A stretch of DNA of 64,000 nt from Sesamum alatum. Its lineage: Eukaryota > Streptophyta > Magnoliopsida > Lamiales > Pedaliaceae. Location: positions 50,031,115-50,095,114 of the forward strand of contig JACGWO010000002.1 of assembly GCA_034509735.1 (NCBI GenBank). The letters run 5' to 3'. Below the pieces are notes generated by a model that worked only from the letters and a program-made list of their open reading frames with translations, had not been told where the DNA came from and searched no databases. Positions 1 to 12,670 of the stretch are shown here, piece after piece. Each line of letters begins with the position of its first letter. Position 1 is the first letter of the stretch. A program made the translations under genes and the position numbers.

Positions 1-926
1 TCTTATCAGCGTTGTCGAGTAACTATAGTTAATATTTTGGTTATTAAAATCATAATTAACAAATGTTAATTAATTATATATATGGTTAACAATAAATTGT
101 TAAATAAATAAATCGTTGAAAAGAAAATAATTCATCCTCTTTAGTGACATGTAAATAAATAAAATAGAAATAAATTGCTTGGTTTAATTAGGTTGATTCT
201 AAGAGATAAGGATGAAACAGTAGAGGAGGACATAAATGAGTGAGTAAACAACGTGCTGTCTCCCTTATGGCAGACTGACTGCGCTTGCGGAAATTAGGCT
301 ATTAATTATCCCAATTTCAAATTTTTAATTTCGAGTAGGACCATACTTATCAATTAAAGAATTAAAGTTGAAGAAACTCAAAATAATTACATGTTTCGAC
401 TCTATTGGTAGCCGATAAATTGTTTAGTTATGACGAATATTTTAGCCCAGAAACAATGAGTAACACCATTGTGCGATTGTGATTATATACTATTCGTTAT
501 AATTTTTTATTTTTTATTTATAATAATTCATTGTGATAAAAAATAATTAAAGTGTGAAATTTAATTTGTATTCGTTATGATTAATTCGTCAAAAAACCCA
601 ATTGCTAAATGGATAATCCTCTCCTGACAATAGATTTTACTTTATTTTAATAATAATTATTAATCTATTTCAATAATAATTATAAATAATTTATTAAATA
701 ATATATGGAGAGTAGTTATTGATTAATTGTAAATTATTATTAATTCTTAATAAGAAAAAAAAAACAGAGAATCTTCACGTCACAATGTGGACTATTGTTC
801 TATGGTCAAAAATCAAAATTACGCTCTATTTAACTTTTGGTTATCCAATTTTTTCTTTAGTAAAGTTCAATAATATGTTGAAAGGAAAATTTCTAAGCCC
901 TTGCAAGTATGTGGGCTAAAATCAGT
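1..926. other. AT-rich intergenic DNA
   Basis: No open frame with coding character, no RNA gene and no clear repeat boundary is visible. Short frames here are A/T-driven. Confidence 0.6.
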
Positions 927-1216
927 CACTACAAAAAATATAATATTTAATCATGATTAATTGTCATGGTTAATACTAAATAACCATAGCGAGTAGTTAT
1001 TAACCATGGCCACGCAACAGTTGCCGGCCGTGATTTTTGCAAGGGTGGTGAAAACATTTGTCATGGCTAAAAGCCGTGGCAAGTAAGTTTTTATTTCATG
1101 GTAGAAAAGGTAATTTTTGCATCGATTTTTATTTAATCGTAGTTAATAATAGTTATTTACCATGATTTTATCCATGATCATTAAAAATATAGCTAATATT
1201 ATTTTTTTTTCTAGTG
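927..1216. mobile_element. CACTA-type (En/Spm) MITE
   Basis: The element begins CACTACAAAAAATATA and ends TTTTTTTTCTAGTG, the inverted CACTA terminus of the CMC/En-Spm superfamily. It is flanked on both sides by AGT (924-926 and 1217-1219), the 3-bp target duplication expected for this superfamily. It is about 290 bp with no transposase frame, so it is non-autonomous. The interior holds repeated short motifs around CCATGG and CATGGTTA, typical of subterminal repeats. Confidence 0.85.
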
Positions 1217-1627
1217 AGTTGTTTTCAAACTTCAGACAATAGCCATCAATTGGGCGACAAAAACGTGGGCTTCTCAAATGTTTAATTTACGCTCAAGCTC
1301 TCTATTACCATTATAAAGCCCAGTTAGGTCCAAGAAAATAATTGAAATTATTAAAATTAGTTTGGAAATTAACTATTTATTAAAAAAAGAGTAACTATAC
1401 CGTTTTTCACAATATTTAATAAATAATTATCCAAATATAAATTATAATTAAATTTCAAAATTATCCTCATTTCTAAAATTACGAAGAGAATTAAAAATTA
1501 TTTAATGAATAAAATAATTAAATAAAATATAATAATTACAATGACATTAAAACCTACTGCCAGCTCAAAATTCTGAAACTCCCGCTTGAAAATTTAGGTT
1601 ACATATATTATAACGGTAGTTAAGGTA

Positions 1628-2359
1628 CACAGTGGGTTGGGTTGGTCACGGATTGACACGAATTAGTCTGAAAAAGCTGGGTTCGGGATCAGCCCACTAC
1701 TATTCATGGCTGGTCCTGGGGTGATTCTGGGCTTTTATATGAGCCCCCAATAGGGTTCATTTTTAAATGTAGGCCCAGCCCGCAAATCAGCCCAATTGAG
1801 GCTTGGACCATGCCCGAATGCTCCTATTTTATTTTATGGAATTGATATCTTATTTTCAATTGTTTAAATTTATGGTTGATTTATAAAATAAATTAAATCA
1901 CAAATTTATAATTAAAAAAACAACAGTAAAACTATATAATGAACTTAAACAATAATTTAACTAACAAATTTACAATAATAACTTAGATAATAACAAATTA
2001 AAAAAGAATTTAATATAAACTTTAAAAAATAATACACAAAGAGTATTAATGAATTGATCGAATAAAAATTTAGAAGTAGAACAATAAATATAAAAAAATA
2101 AATAAAGTGTCAAATGATAAGAAAATAAAAATTATATTGTATGTATTATTAAAAGAAAATAAAAATGACCCAACAGGTCCAACCCAGACCCAGCACAGGA
2201 CCATGTGGTCCTATCCCACTGGGTTGGGTTGGTCTAATTATCAATATCTTGAACCAGCCCACAACTAGCCAGATCATAAACGAGCCTGGGCTAAACCAGC
2301 TCGATTTTAAATGGGTTAATCTGGTATTGGGCTGGGTTGGCCTTGCCCAGCCCACCGTG
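1628..2359. repeat. Inverted-repeat element with GGGTTGG-rich arms
   Basis: Both ends are C/G-rich arms full of GGGTTGG/CCCAACC and GGGCTGG/CCCAGCC words around an AT-rich core (about 1830-2160). The termini match as inverted repeats: CACAGTGGGTTGGG on the left and the complement CACGGTGGGCTGGG on the right. The style resembles hAT-like non-autonomous elements of plants, but I found no clear 8-bp target duplication, so the exact boundaries and superfamily are uncertain. Open frames across the arms are simple products of the repeated words, not a gene. Confidence 0.5.
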
Positions 2360-2790
2360 CATCTTGAAATGGTAGTTTCCAACACTAAATATATAAAGTT
2401 GTATCAAAATTACCTATAATACGTTTTATCAATTTCAGGTCTCATTTTTGTATGTATATTTTTTTAATTTTATAATAAGAACATTTTAGACTAAAGACAT
2501 TAAAAATCAAAGGAAATGGAGGAAAATTATATTGAGAAGTCATCTTTGGGTACATAAAGAATGATAGACTCTGAACACTAACAACATCATCATGCTCTAA
2601 CAAAATGCTCTGAACACTTCGTTAATCCTACAGAAATAATGTAGTATTAAATTTCAATGTTTTCTTTTAAAAAAATAAAAAAAGAATTCCGACTGACGCC
2701 CCGCGACAACATACATACACCACCAAGCCAGAGTGCTTCCATCCAAATTCCAATTGCAAGAATCGCATTTTCAGCAACCATAAAGAAAAC

Positions 2791-5700
2791 TTAGCAGAAA
2801 ATGGCGATTACTGTAGAAAATACCGCTAGCAGAGCAACATAGAGCTGTGAGTGTACATGCAGAGTGGACTCTGCCGATGCTTTCTGAGGCCTGCAAAACA
2901 ACAACAGCAGATTTCTGAGTTAGCAAGCTGATGAATATATATGTGTGTGTGTGTGTGTTGGTGGTGGGTTTTGGGTTGTAATTGTTATATACTTTTGCAT
3001 TCGGCTGAGGGCACCACAGTAGAGAACGTTGTCGGGCACAGGCAATTCTGTTTTGTTGTCGGTGTCTTCAGGGTTGATAATTCTCATGTATGTTTCCTGC
3101 CCAAGATACCACCTGTCTAGATTCTCTGTCCTGAGATTCCAGACACCAACATTGTCGAGGGAAACAAAGACGGCCGTCCATCCTCCAGCGAAAACCTATA
3201 ATGAGGAAATAGCAGGCACGGAGATTAGGCAATGAATATTCTAGCCTAATTAGGCTTCACCGAATGCAGACCAATCATATGGCAAGTTAATTACAATGCT
3301 ATAAACACTCAAAAACCAAAACGTCTTCACGTAATATACTATCATACCTGAACAGTAGAGCGAGATATTGCATCCCACCTATTGTAGGAACCTCTGTTAT
3401 TCTCCATCCATTCACCATACCCCATCCTGGATATGAAAAAACCCATATTAGAATTAGACCCGAAGGTGACAGTTCATTTCTGAGTACAGATGAAACGTCA
3501 AATTTAAACCATACCCGACTACAAAGAACGAATAACCATCCAGATGAAAGGTCTGCACGACCGTGTCATTATTCTGCAATATGATTTCGATGAATCCCTT
3601 GTATGTAGCATTGATGATAGATCTGTCCACTATTGGTGCCCGGTTCAGTGGCTTATTTGGAAAATCAAGCTTGTAATCACCCTTCACTTTATATACATCG
3701 GCAAGCCTTATTGGAGTATCAGGATTGACAAATGATATCCCATTGTATGTAGCTCGTAGTTTTCCATCAATCATCACTGGTGGAAGACTCTTGAGTATGT
3801 ACACATCAGTGACGTTGATTTGACCATAATGGAAGGAACCCTGTGGATTCGGACGAGCTCCACTAGCAGTAACATTTTGCCTGACCATATAAACACAAAA
3901 AAAGATTTAGAAACCCTATTAAGAACAACACCTTGATAAAAGATTTGAGTACTCAGACCAACTGTTAAAACAGCAGATGCCTTTTGGCAGATAAGAGTGA
4001 GAATTTCACAAAACATTAACTATACTGTGTAATCAAGTTTCTATACAGCAAAATCAGGCCTAGTTGACCATTTCAGCTAATAAATACGAGTTATGTGAAG
4101 AAATTAAGAGTTTAATTTGGATGAAGGACAGATATCAGACTTACCTGATGGACATTGCCTGGTTCAGTGAATATGATGTGTCATAAAAATCATTTGGCGG
4201 GTCTGGAAGCGGACCAGTTGCTGCCCCCTTTGAGTTGGAATAATGCAAAACTGCAACTCCGGTTACTCTTTGCCAGAGTGATTGATTCACAAATCTAGCA
4301 CTTGCCACAATGTAATAATCGCTGCTTGCATTCTGATCCATGGTTACAAGGAATGAATAAGACTGCCCAACATGGATATCCAAGCTAGTATAGTTCTGCT
4401 GAGATGTGTAATAACCCTCCGTCTCAGCCAGGAGCAAGTTGTGGTTCTGGATTCGAAAATTCAAACAAGTGGAAACTCCAACATTATGCACCCGAATGCG
4501 GTAAGTTTTGCCTGCCAAGCACAAAGAAACTTAAAACCTCAGAGTACTCCATGAGAGAACACCAAGACACCCACAGCCTAGTATTGTCATCAAGAATTAA
4601 CAAAACAGCACTTGCGCAAGTTGTTTTAATGTCGGTAAGCAGGATCTTACTGAATAATCAATTACGCAATTTACAGATATGAAACAATTAAATAATCAAC
4701 TTGTTGATATTTGGAACTCCAAACATTCAGAGATTCAGTCGATTGAAACAGCAAAAATGAAGGACTTATCGAGGAACCCTACCAGGATCAACATTTATAG
4801 TCTCGTGCTCAATGCCATCAGGAACAAGAGAGGTGTTGTATCTGTACGGTCCCTTTCCATTGATAAGAACTCCATCTGGCATTCCCAACTCTTTTCCACC
4901 ATCAAGGGCTTTGCGAAGAGCCTAAGGGTTTCATGAAAAACTGTCATCAGACAAATTGTACTCCAGAACCAACTGCTTAATCAGCATTAACAAATAGATA
5001 AAACAACAAACCATAACAGTACCCACCGTATGGTTGCGTGTATACCAATCACCAATCATGATGACTATATCCCCATCAGGAGTATTAAAAGGAATAGGAA
5101 TAATATTTCGATTTGTGATAATAAAGGGACCAAATCCACCAGATGCCCTCTGCAGGTTCAGTGATGGATAGTAAAAGAAGCTACCGATCTGATCCTTGAC
5201 CTGAAACTGGTACGTCCAGTTCCACTTTGGGGGGATGGGGCAATTTGTGCCCAGAACCCCATCTTGCCATGATGATCGACGCATCTGGATGCCAGACCTA
5301 CAACCCAAATCACATCAATCACATACCTTAAACCAGTTCAAAAACAGAAAGAACAAGGTTAAAATTTTGTTAAACTCGGGATATAACTATTCTTTTCACA
5401 TTCTATGAAAGCATACCATGTGACTAGGAGATCTTCATCCAATTTGTTCTTGACATTTACGACGACATTGTAATTAGTCGTTACATTAATAACAGGACCT
5501 GGAAACTTCCCATTGACAGCTATTACCTACAAAGGCAGTAAATGGTACAAAATCATCACAATTTAAATAATCAAAACAAGAAAAGTACTCCAACGAACGT
5601 GTTTGTCAAGAACCTATTTTTCATTCTAGCAGAAAAACAGAATTGAGATGAACGCACTCGCACACAGATCATGATATAGAAATGACAAAATCAATTACAA

Positions 5701-6351
5701 ACATCAACCAGAAAATCCTCAAAAGTAACGAAAAGCACAACAAATGACGCCACCTCTGGGCTCTGAGTAAACAAACATAATGAGAATTACGAGAAAAAGT
5801 TCTTTTCAATCAATTGTGGTCCCTTGGCTACTTTTTTGAAATTACAAATCAAGTTCTACTCTTCACTTACTACGCTACCTAGCATTAGCAATAGACAAAC
5901 ATAGCGGAAAAAGTAAATGGCTAATCCCAAACTGTTAGTACACGTTCAAAATTCAACCCAGAAATCGCAAGCCGAATCCACAAACAAAAGAATCAGCAAC
6001 AACCAAAACCACACTTTTTGATTCACTCACATCCCAACACACCCAAGATTCGGAACGAACAAAATTCATTCACATCCCAACACACACAAGATTCAGAACG
6101 AACGGAACACATCCGAAAATGAAGAGCAAGAAGTGTGGCCTATCTCAAAACCCACAACCAAAAAGTCGAAAAACTCGAAACAGAAAACAGAGAAGAGAAA
6201 ATCAAATTCATTTCACCTGTTGCGGAACACCAAGTGGAGATGCAGTGATGTAAGAGAAATCCAATTCAAAGTTGGCAAATGGGTCCGCACCCAAACACAC
6301 TCCCAGTAGCAAACCAACGCAAATCCAGTACGCCAAACCAAACGCTGCCAT
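2791..6351 (-). CDS. SKS: SKU5/SKS-type GPI-anchored multicopper-oxidase-like protein
   Basis: Nine exons on the minus strand: 6351-6217, 5526-5417, 5297-5027, 4921-4783, 4511-4145, 3880-3515, 3426-3348, 3195-2993, 2890-2791. All borders are GT-AG, phases close, and the sum is 1770 bp (589 aa), the usual length for SKU5/SKS1/SKS2. Residues 1-22 form a signal peptide ending before DPFANFELDF. The three cupredoxin-like domains follow, with family landmarks such as WQDGVLGTNCPIPP, GDWYTRNHT, DGVLINGKGPY and NLDRWYLGQETYMRI. Many N-x-S/T sites fit a secreted glycoprotein. The C-terminus has a small-residue stretch then a hydrophobic tail (LYVALLAVFSTVIAIFC), the pattern of a GPI-anchor signal. 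The family is related to ascorbate oxidase but lacks the copper-ligand His clusters, and SKU5 acts in cell-wall and directional root growth. I cannot tell SKU5 from SKS1/SKS2 by eye. Confidence 0.93.
2939..2960. repeat. (TG)n microsatellite in SKS intron 8
   Basis: A short ATATATGTGTGTG run lies between exon 8 and exon 9, near the splice donor at 2992. It is a simple repeat and possibly polymorphic. Confidence 0.8.
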
Positions 6352-6499
6352 CAGCGAGACAATCGAACCCAAAAACTTGTAATGACAAGTACAAAAAAGA
6401 ATTGGGAAAACAATTCAGTGCAAGTTCCTCAAAACTCTCAACTCCGATGACGAGGGCCCCTTCGTTTTCTCACATGAAAACACACAGCGCGGTACGCAA

Positions 6500-6503
<4 letters not shown>

Positions 6504-6541
<38 letters not shown>
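6504..6541 (-). promoter_or_regulatory. (GA/CT)n tract in SKS 5' leader/promoter
   Basis: About 19 AG dinucleotides (CT on the gene's strand) lie 153-190 bp upstream of the SKS ATG. GA/CT tracts near the transcription start are common in plant core promoters and leaders and are bound by BPC-type GAGA factors. A role here is inferred from position only. Confidence 0.5.
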
Positions 6542-6545
<4 letters not shown>

Positions 6546-8238
6546 AACTTCCTTTTGAAATCAAGAGAGAGAGCGCAGAAGAGAAAGGAGATGAGTGAGA
6601 GTAAAAAAGGGTGCGGCTCAGTGCTGTGTTGGCTTTTCTACTGTAATTATATATTCGTTTCGCCCTAAAAATGAAAATGCTGAAAATATTCTGTCCTTTT
6701 TTAGTTCTAGAAATGTCTGGCGTGATTTGCGCTTCTCTTACCGGTTACTTGTTAAGCCGGTCGATATTGTCTTTGGAGAATTAATTGAATTTCTAAAGTT
6801 GATTTTTTTGTTAAATTTTTTTCCCTATTATGCAAAAGGGGTGCCCAATAGATCTTAATTCTTAATTAGATATTAAGGGGTGGTTTTGATGGAACTTTTT
6901 AGTGTAAAATTAAACAATATTTGGCTTTCTGATTTTAAAATTGCTAAATCTTGATTACCTTATAATTGAATTGCATGAATGATTGATAAAATTTTATAAC
7001 ATTTTGTTTAATTACCATATCAAATATTGGATTATTGTATAATAATTTTATTGCTTGTTTACTGACAATTCATTCATTTAGCATAACATTGTAAATTACC
7101 ACAAATAAGTCAAAATGGATTATTATAAAAAAAATCCTTTATCGTTTTCTTTTTCAATTAGCAATTTTAAGCTTTAAAATATTTTTTTTCTTTAGTTTCT
7201 AAAACTCCAAAATAAAAAATAAAAAGAGAGAGAGAAAAAAAAATTATTCTTCCCTGTCAATTGTTGTCCACCGTAACTTATCTTTTTCATTAGGTGCCCG
7301 CCAATCTTCCTACTTAGATCCACCATGCCCTATTGCCATTAACATCATGGACCTTGAAGTTAGTTGAAATTGTGGGGTTTAAAAACAAAAATGGCGAAAG
7401 AGGGCAAGGAAAATTGAGTTATACAACGCCAGCGCTATAATTGTTAAAAAATATGTTTGATTTTACCCCAATTTGGTAATTTTTTACAAATGAAAAGCAT
7501 GCAATAATATTTGACCATTCTTTCAATTTGATTTTCATATGTTAATTTGAAAGGGCAACCGGGTAATGCCGGTGAGAGGAAAGCGACCCGGATCGACAGT
7601 CAACAGTGGAGCAACCAGCGCTCTTTCCCCACCTAACGGTCGGATTTCTAGCGACGCTTTCACATGCAAATCATGTGGGGCCCATTAGGACACGGGGTTA
7701 CGTGGGCCCCCCATCCAACCTGGATAATAACATATTGAGAAAATGTTATCCAGTTCCATATTTGCTATGTCCCCACCCCCAAATTGATTTCCCATTCTCG
7801 CTTCGCTTGCCGCCATTTTTTCCACATTTGCCAATTTGTCGCCTAATTTTTTGTTTTGTCCGTCTTTCTGTAACCGTCCATTATCTATATCTATTAGTGC
7901 GTATTAAACGCTCAGTTAAGTGTGCATAATTAAATGAAAAAAAATTTAAAAATTAATTTTTATTTTTAACAATATATTCTAATTGAACAAATTAAAAAAT
8001 ATGTATCAAAATGAAAAGTTATTTAAAAAAATTAAAAATATGTATTAAAATGAAAAGTTATAAAAAAAATTAAAAAGAGTGGGCATTTTGGTATTTGGAA
8101 AATTAGTTTGGAAGTTTGGAAGAGTGGGAAGTTAATTAATTAATTAATTAATTCAATTAAATATTAAAAATATATATAAATTAGCAGATCAAAAAAAGTG
8201 AAATAGTACCAAATAATTACTCTCGCTTAATAATAAGA
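6542..8238. other. Intergenic DNA upstream of SKS
   Basis: Contains the distal SKS promoter, a more GC-rich stretch near 7560-7800 without a convincing coding frame, an imperfect tandem duplication of about 40 bp (roughly 7998-8078) and a short (TTAA)n run near 8133-8153. No gene is supported. Confidence 0.5.
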
Positions 8239-8770
8239 TATAAATACTAATATAAAAAAAATCCATTTTTTATTCATAAAAATGGTTACTTATACTGTGA
8301 CACTATCTTTTTGTAATCTATACTAATATAAAAAGAAACTCCGGTTTTTACTCAGAAAAAATGATTATTACACTGCGACATCATCTTTTTGTTATAACAA
8401 TAATACCCTTAAGTTGGTTTCTTTTCTTTATTCATTTATCTCTTTCTCTGTTTTTTGAAATGTAATGTATTTGTTTAAATATATTTTTTCTTATTTATAA
8501 TATATATTAAATATAAAATATTATTTATTATATGCACGCAGGGACGACGTTTACGTTGACTAATTAATGTAGGAAAAATAATCTTATTTACTCTTAATGG
8601 ACTTTTTTTGTTGTGTCAATAATACCCCTAGATTAGTTTTCCTTTCTTTATTTTTTGAAATGTGATGCGTGTGATTATCTATTTTATTTTTATTTATAAT
8701 AAACTTTAAATCATTAAAGATTTTATTATTTATTATATATATAAAAGAAACGGTGTACCGCGATGGCTAG
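8239..8770 (+). mobile_element. Non-autonomous Helitron-like element, interrupted
   Basis: A degenerate Helitron-like 5' start (AATACTAATATAAAA near 8243) and a 3' end with a GC-rich segment closing in GGCTAG followed by T (8767-8771) bracket this copy. A second, better-preserved element (8317-8563) sits inside it. Sequence before and after the inner element shares words with it (a CACTATCTTTTTGT-like stretch and AATAATACCC), so both belong to one family. The outer 5' boundary is approximate. Confidence 0.4.
8317..8563 (+). mobile_element. Short non-autonomous Helitron, nested
   Basis: Starts TCTATACTAATATAAAAAG after a host A and ends with a GC-rich, hairpin-capable stretch (GCACGCAGGGACGACG) followed by GACTAA and a host T. 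This is the A|TC...CTRR|T arrangement of Helitrons, with no inverted repeats and no target duplication. About 247 bp, so it carries no RepHel protein. The same start and end words recur at 12022-12299 and 35656-36017. Confidence 0.6.
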
Positions 8771-9830
8771 TAAAGAGATTATAATTCTCGATAAACAAAT
8801 TAATAATCTAGCACACTCACTTTGTGTACAAAATAATATTTATACATTTAAGTATAAGTATATATTTATAAAATGATATTCATTATGTTTTTGTATTCTA
8901 AAAAGTTATATAATAGTACAGACATTATATTTATACCTACGTAACATATACATAATGTTTTATTATACACGTATTTATACCTGCGAGATAAAATTAATTT
9001 ATAAATAAAGATATGGGTAGATTGTCCGTGTATTAGGCAGATAGGTTTCATATGGATGACATTATTTATTTATTTGTTTATTTTAATAATTCATAGCTTG
9101 ATTGAACTTTGTCCTGGATATTATATGATATCACGCTTATGGGTTTAAATAATATAGATATTCCAATAATTATGACAACGAAATCTATGTCATTTCATGT
9201 GATAAGAATTTTTGTTTATGTGTGAGGGGTCGATCTATTTTACCGGAAAATTTCGTGTTTGAATTCAATCACGTGAAAGTTTTTTTAAGTCGGCCACAAT
9301 CACGAACTACAGATAAGAATTAGTCTCGAGTTCAGTGGATTTTAGAATACTTCGTGAGAAAAGCTAGTGATGCAATAAATATAATTAATGTTCGTTTTTT
9401 ATATGATAAATATTTATTTAATGTAATTTAATTGCATGGATAAATTTAAATACGGAGAAATTTCAAAATTGTTTTTTCCAGGAAAAAAATAAAAAATGAT
9501 GATAAATTTTGTTTTAGTTACTTGTCTATTTTTTATTATTCATTTTGTTACTTGTCATTTTCAGTTTCCATCAATAAATATTAAATTAGAATAAATGGTC
9601 AATATCATACAAGATTTTGAAATTGAAAATATCTACCTGTGGAAAAGACTAAACCCCTTATTATACCCCATCAATTGTACCTTATATGATTGCTAAATGT
9701 GACTTTCCAAAAATAAAAAATTATTAAAAACTAGAGAAATTCTTCTTAGTGGAAAAATTGAAATATATATGCAACTCACATTACAAATTACTGAATTAGG
9801 ATAAAATTTTGATTATCCATGCATCACATG

Positions 9831-9865
<35 letters not shown>

Positions 9866-12021
9866 TCAATTAATTAATTCTCGCTAATCACGTCCTACTC
9901 AATAGCAATAAGCCTGGTTTGAGGAGGCTTGTACATGATACGTTCGGAAATAATACTTAAAATAGGAGATTCAATTAATCGAGATTTAAAAAGATGAAAT
10001 TACACTTCTACCCTCAATAGGTTTAGCCATGGTGTTTATAACATGGTCGAAATAAAGTTATATGATAAAAGAAAAACTCACATAAATAAATAAAGTTGAG
10101 AAAGAATAATTTTAATATAATTTGATAATTTAATTAACTATAATTATACCCTTCTTTTGACTGCTCGATTCCTTTATATTCAAATCGATTATATAACAAA
10201 TATAATTTTATTTAATATTTAATTCAGTTTCTCGAAAAACATCATGTATGTTGCCACTTGAAGTTACATATCATGATGTTTTTGTCTGTTTTTTTTTTCT
10301 TTTCCTTTTTTCCCTTTTCTTGATCTTGGCATATATAATATAATTAATTAATGTAAATTACATCTTGTGCATTTCCAAATCATTAGACAATCTGAATTTT
10401 AATAATAGAGAATTACTGGTGTCATATTATTACTTCGAATTTAGAAAATAATTTTAGACAAATCTTTTTTAGCCCGCTCCTAATTTTTTTATGTTATATT
10501 CTTTTCTTTTTTTTGGTACCTGAAATTTCAAGAAACAAGTAATTATGAGTCAAACTTCGAAAAGTGGGCATGAATTGAATAATTGGATGAAATTTATAGA
10601 GCACAAAAAATAAAAAAACATGAGTAGTTGCAACATACCTACATGTGATTAAGAATCATTTATCAATCTATCATTATTTGATTTCTCTATGATCAATAAT
10701 TACCTAACTTTTAGACTATAGTTTGTTATTCTTGGGAACATGAACAATGTATGATTGAGATAATAGTCAACATTTTTAACACATATTCATGCATAAAATA
10801 CTATAATTTTTTTTAATCTCTAACTTCCACATAATAATATATATAAAAAAAAAACTTGGGAAAAATAACTTGTAAAGTAGCCAAAATTTGAAACATTGAT
10901 GTAACAACGAGGTCTTATTTAGTTGGCGAAATTGATCCCTTATGACTATAAAGTTATGAGTTCAAATCTCCTCAAATATAAATAATTATTCTACTTTAAT
11001 GATAATTTGTTCATTGATTATAAATATTTAATATAGATGATTATATTGATTGTTATAATTATTAACGATTGAGATCATAACGTGGTTGAAAATAATTTTT
11101 GAAAAAGTTAAAGACATTTCTTTGATTTTACGTTTTTAGGGTTCTATTCTCTACAAATATTATTATTCAATATATTGGTGTAAGTGCATGCTAGGTGTAC
11201 TAACTACTAATAATATATGTAATAATATAATATTAAATCACTTCTCCTTTCCTTCGTAATAATATAATACTAGTACATGTGGCATACTCAAATGTGTGTG
11301 AATAATTAACTTAAATTTTAAAAAAAATATTATTATACAAAAATATATATTATTTAAATAAATAAAAAATCCTAAAAGAATATATTAAAATTTTGGAAAA
11401 TTATTGAAAAAATTAGAGAAGAAAAAAAGAAGCAAAGTCGAATAGAGAAAATAGAAAGTTGAAGTGAGAGATATATTTTGAAATTAGTAAAATAATTAAA
11501 ATAATGACGATCAAATAATTAAAAATACCAAAAGGGTGTTCTCCAATTATATGAACGTATAAATATATATATTAAACAATTTTTTTTTTTAAAAAAAAGA
11601 AGAGAATACATTATATTCTTTTGTCCAAAAAGTAGAAACAAACGGCCGCATCGATCGTGCCAAACAACTAATGTACAAGTCCTAACATATTTCTCATTTG
11701 TTTACTATATATGATTTTTTGTAATGCATCAAACGTCCCAATTATACCTTGGGATCCGATGTGTTTTGATTCAAACTTTTTGTTTGGAAATATTTTATGA
11801 AGATAAGAATTTCTTGTTTTTAATAAAGAACTGAAAAAAAAGAAAAAGGAAACATAAATTAATGTGTATATATTCTACATGAGGGCCGGTGGCATTTAAT
11901 TAAATTAGCCCACGAGTCGACTTGGAGCTTAATTTTGTTATTTAGATCGAACTTACATTAGAATTTGAATTTTAAAAATATAAGCCTGTCCACTTACGAC
12001 TCAAGTTTATTTTAATTTATA
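8771..12021. other. AT-rich intergenic DNA
   Basis: No coding frame is convincing. An (AT)n run lies at 9835-9862. Near 10907-10975 there is a weak tRNA-like pair of boxes (GAGTTCAAATCTCC resembles a pol III B box) that may be an old SINE relic. Otherwise I see only A/T-rich sequence. Confidence 0.5.
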
Positions 12022-12299
12022 TTAGCCGTCGTGACATGCTCTTCCTGCGTGCATATAATAAATAATTTTTTTATATTTTTTAAATATATTATAATATATA
12101 AGAGTAAACTAAATAACACATCACATTAAACAAAAAGAAAAAAATTAATTTATCAATTAATATAAACTTTGGAAAGTTGAATAAAGTAGTTATTATTTCA
12201 GTTGAGTATTATTTTTAGCATTACAAAAAAAATGTGCGTCAGTATCATTAATTGTCATTTATAAATAAAAAAGGAATTTCTTTTATATAATAGTATAGA
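12022..12299 (-). mobile_element. Short non-autonomous Helitron
   Basis: On the minus strand it begins TCTATACTATTATATAAAAG (12299 downward, after a host A) and ends with a GC-rich segment (GCACGCAGGAAGAGC, then ACGACGG) closing in CTAA before a host T at 12021. It is about 278 bp, of the same family as the copy at 8317-8563, and lies just downstream of the first invertase gene. Confidence 0.6.
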
Positions 12300-12670
12300 T
12301 TAAAAAATATATATCTGTCTATCGCCTCAAAATTTAGAAAATCAAATATATATATATATATAATACAACTAACAAAACCAAGCTCAAACAATGAAATATT
12401 TACCATAATACATTGGAAAAGTTGCTAAGACAACTTTGTTTTATTTCAATCCCTGTAATGCTATACTAGACGGAAAAAAGGGAACTGGAAAAGAAAAAAA
12501 AAATCAAATTATTTTCAAATAATTATATAAATCACACGTTCAAAAATCCAAAATACGCGCCAAAACTAATGAACAATTGCTGGACAAGCCTTCCATTTGT
12601 AAGCCAATGTCCAGCAGACAAATAAATTTCATAATCAATTTTGTCCATCTCTTCCTCGATCTTGGATGAG

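Noticed and set aside
2149..2419. Overlapping frames on both strands rich in Trp, Pro and Gly
   Set aside because: They follow the repeated GGGTTGG/CCCAACC words of the inverted-repeat element.
7606..7929. A 107-codon plus-strand frame in a GC-richer patch
   Set aside because: No recognisable domain, no splice context and a composition set by C/T-rich sequence. It is probably promoter-region DNA.
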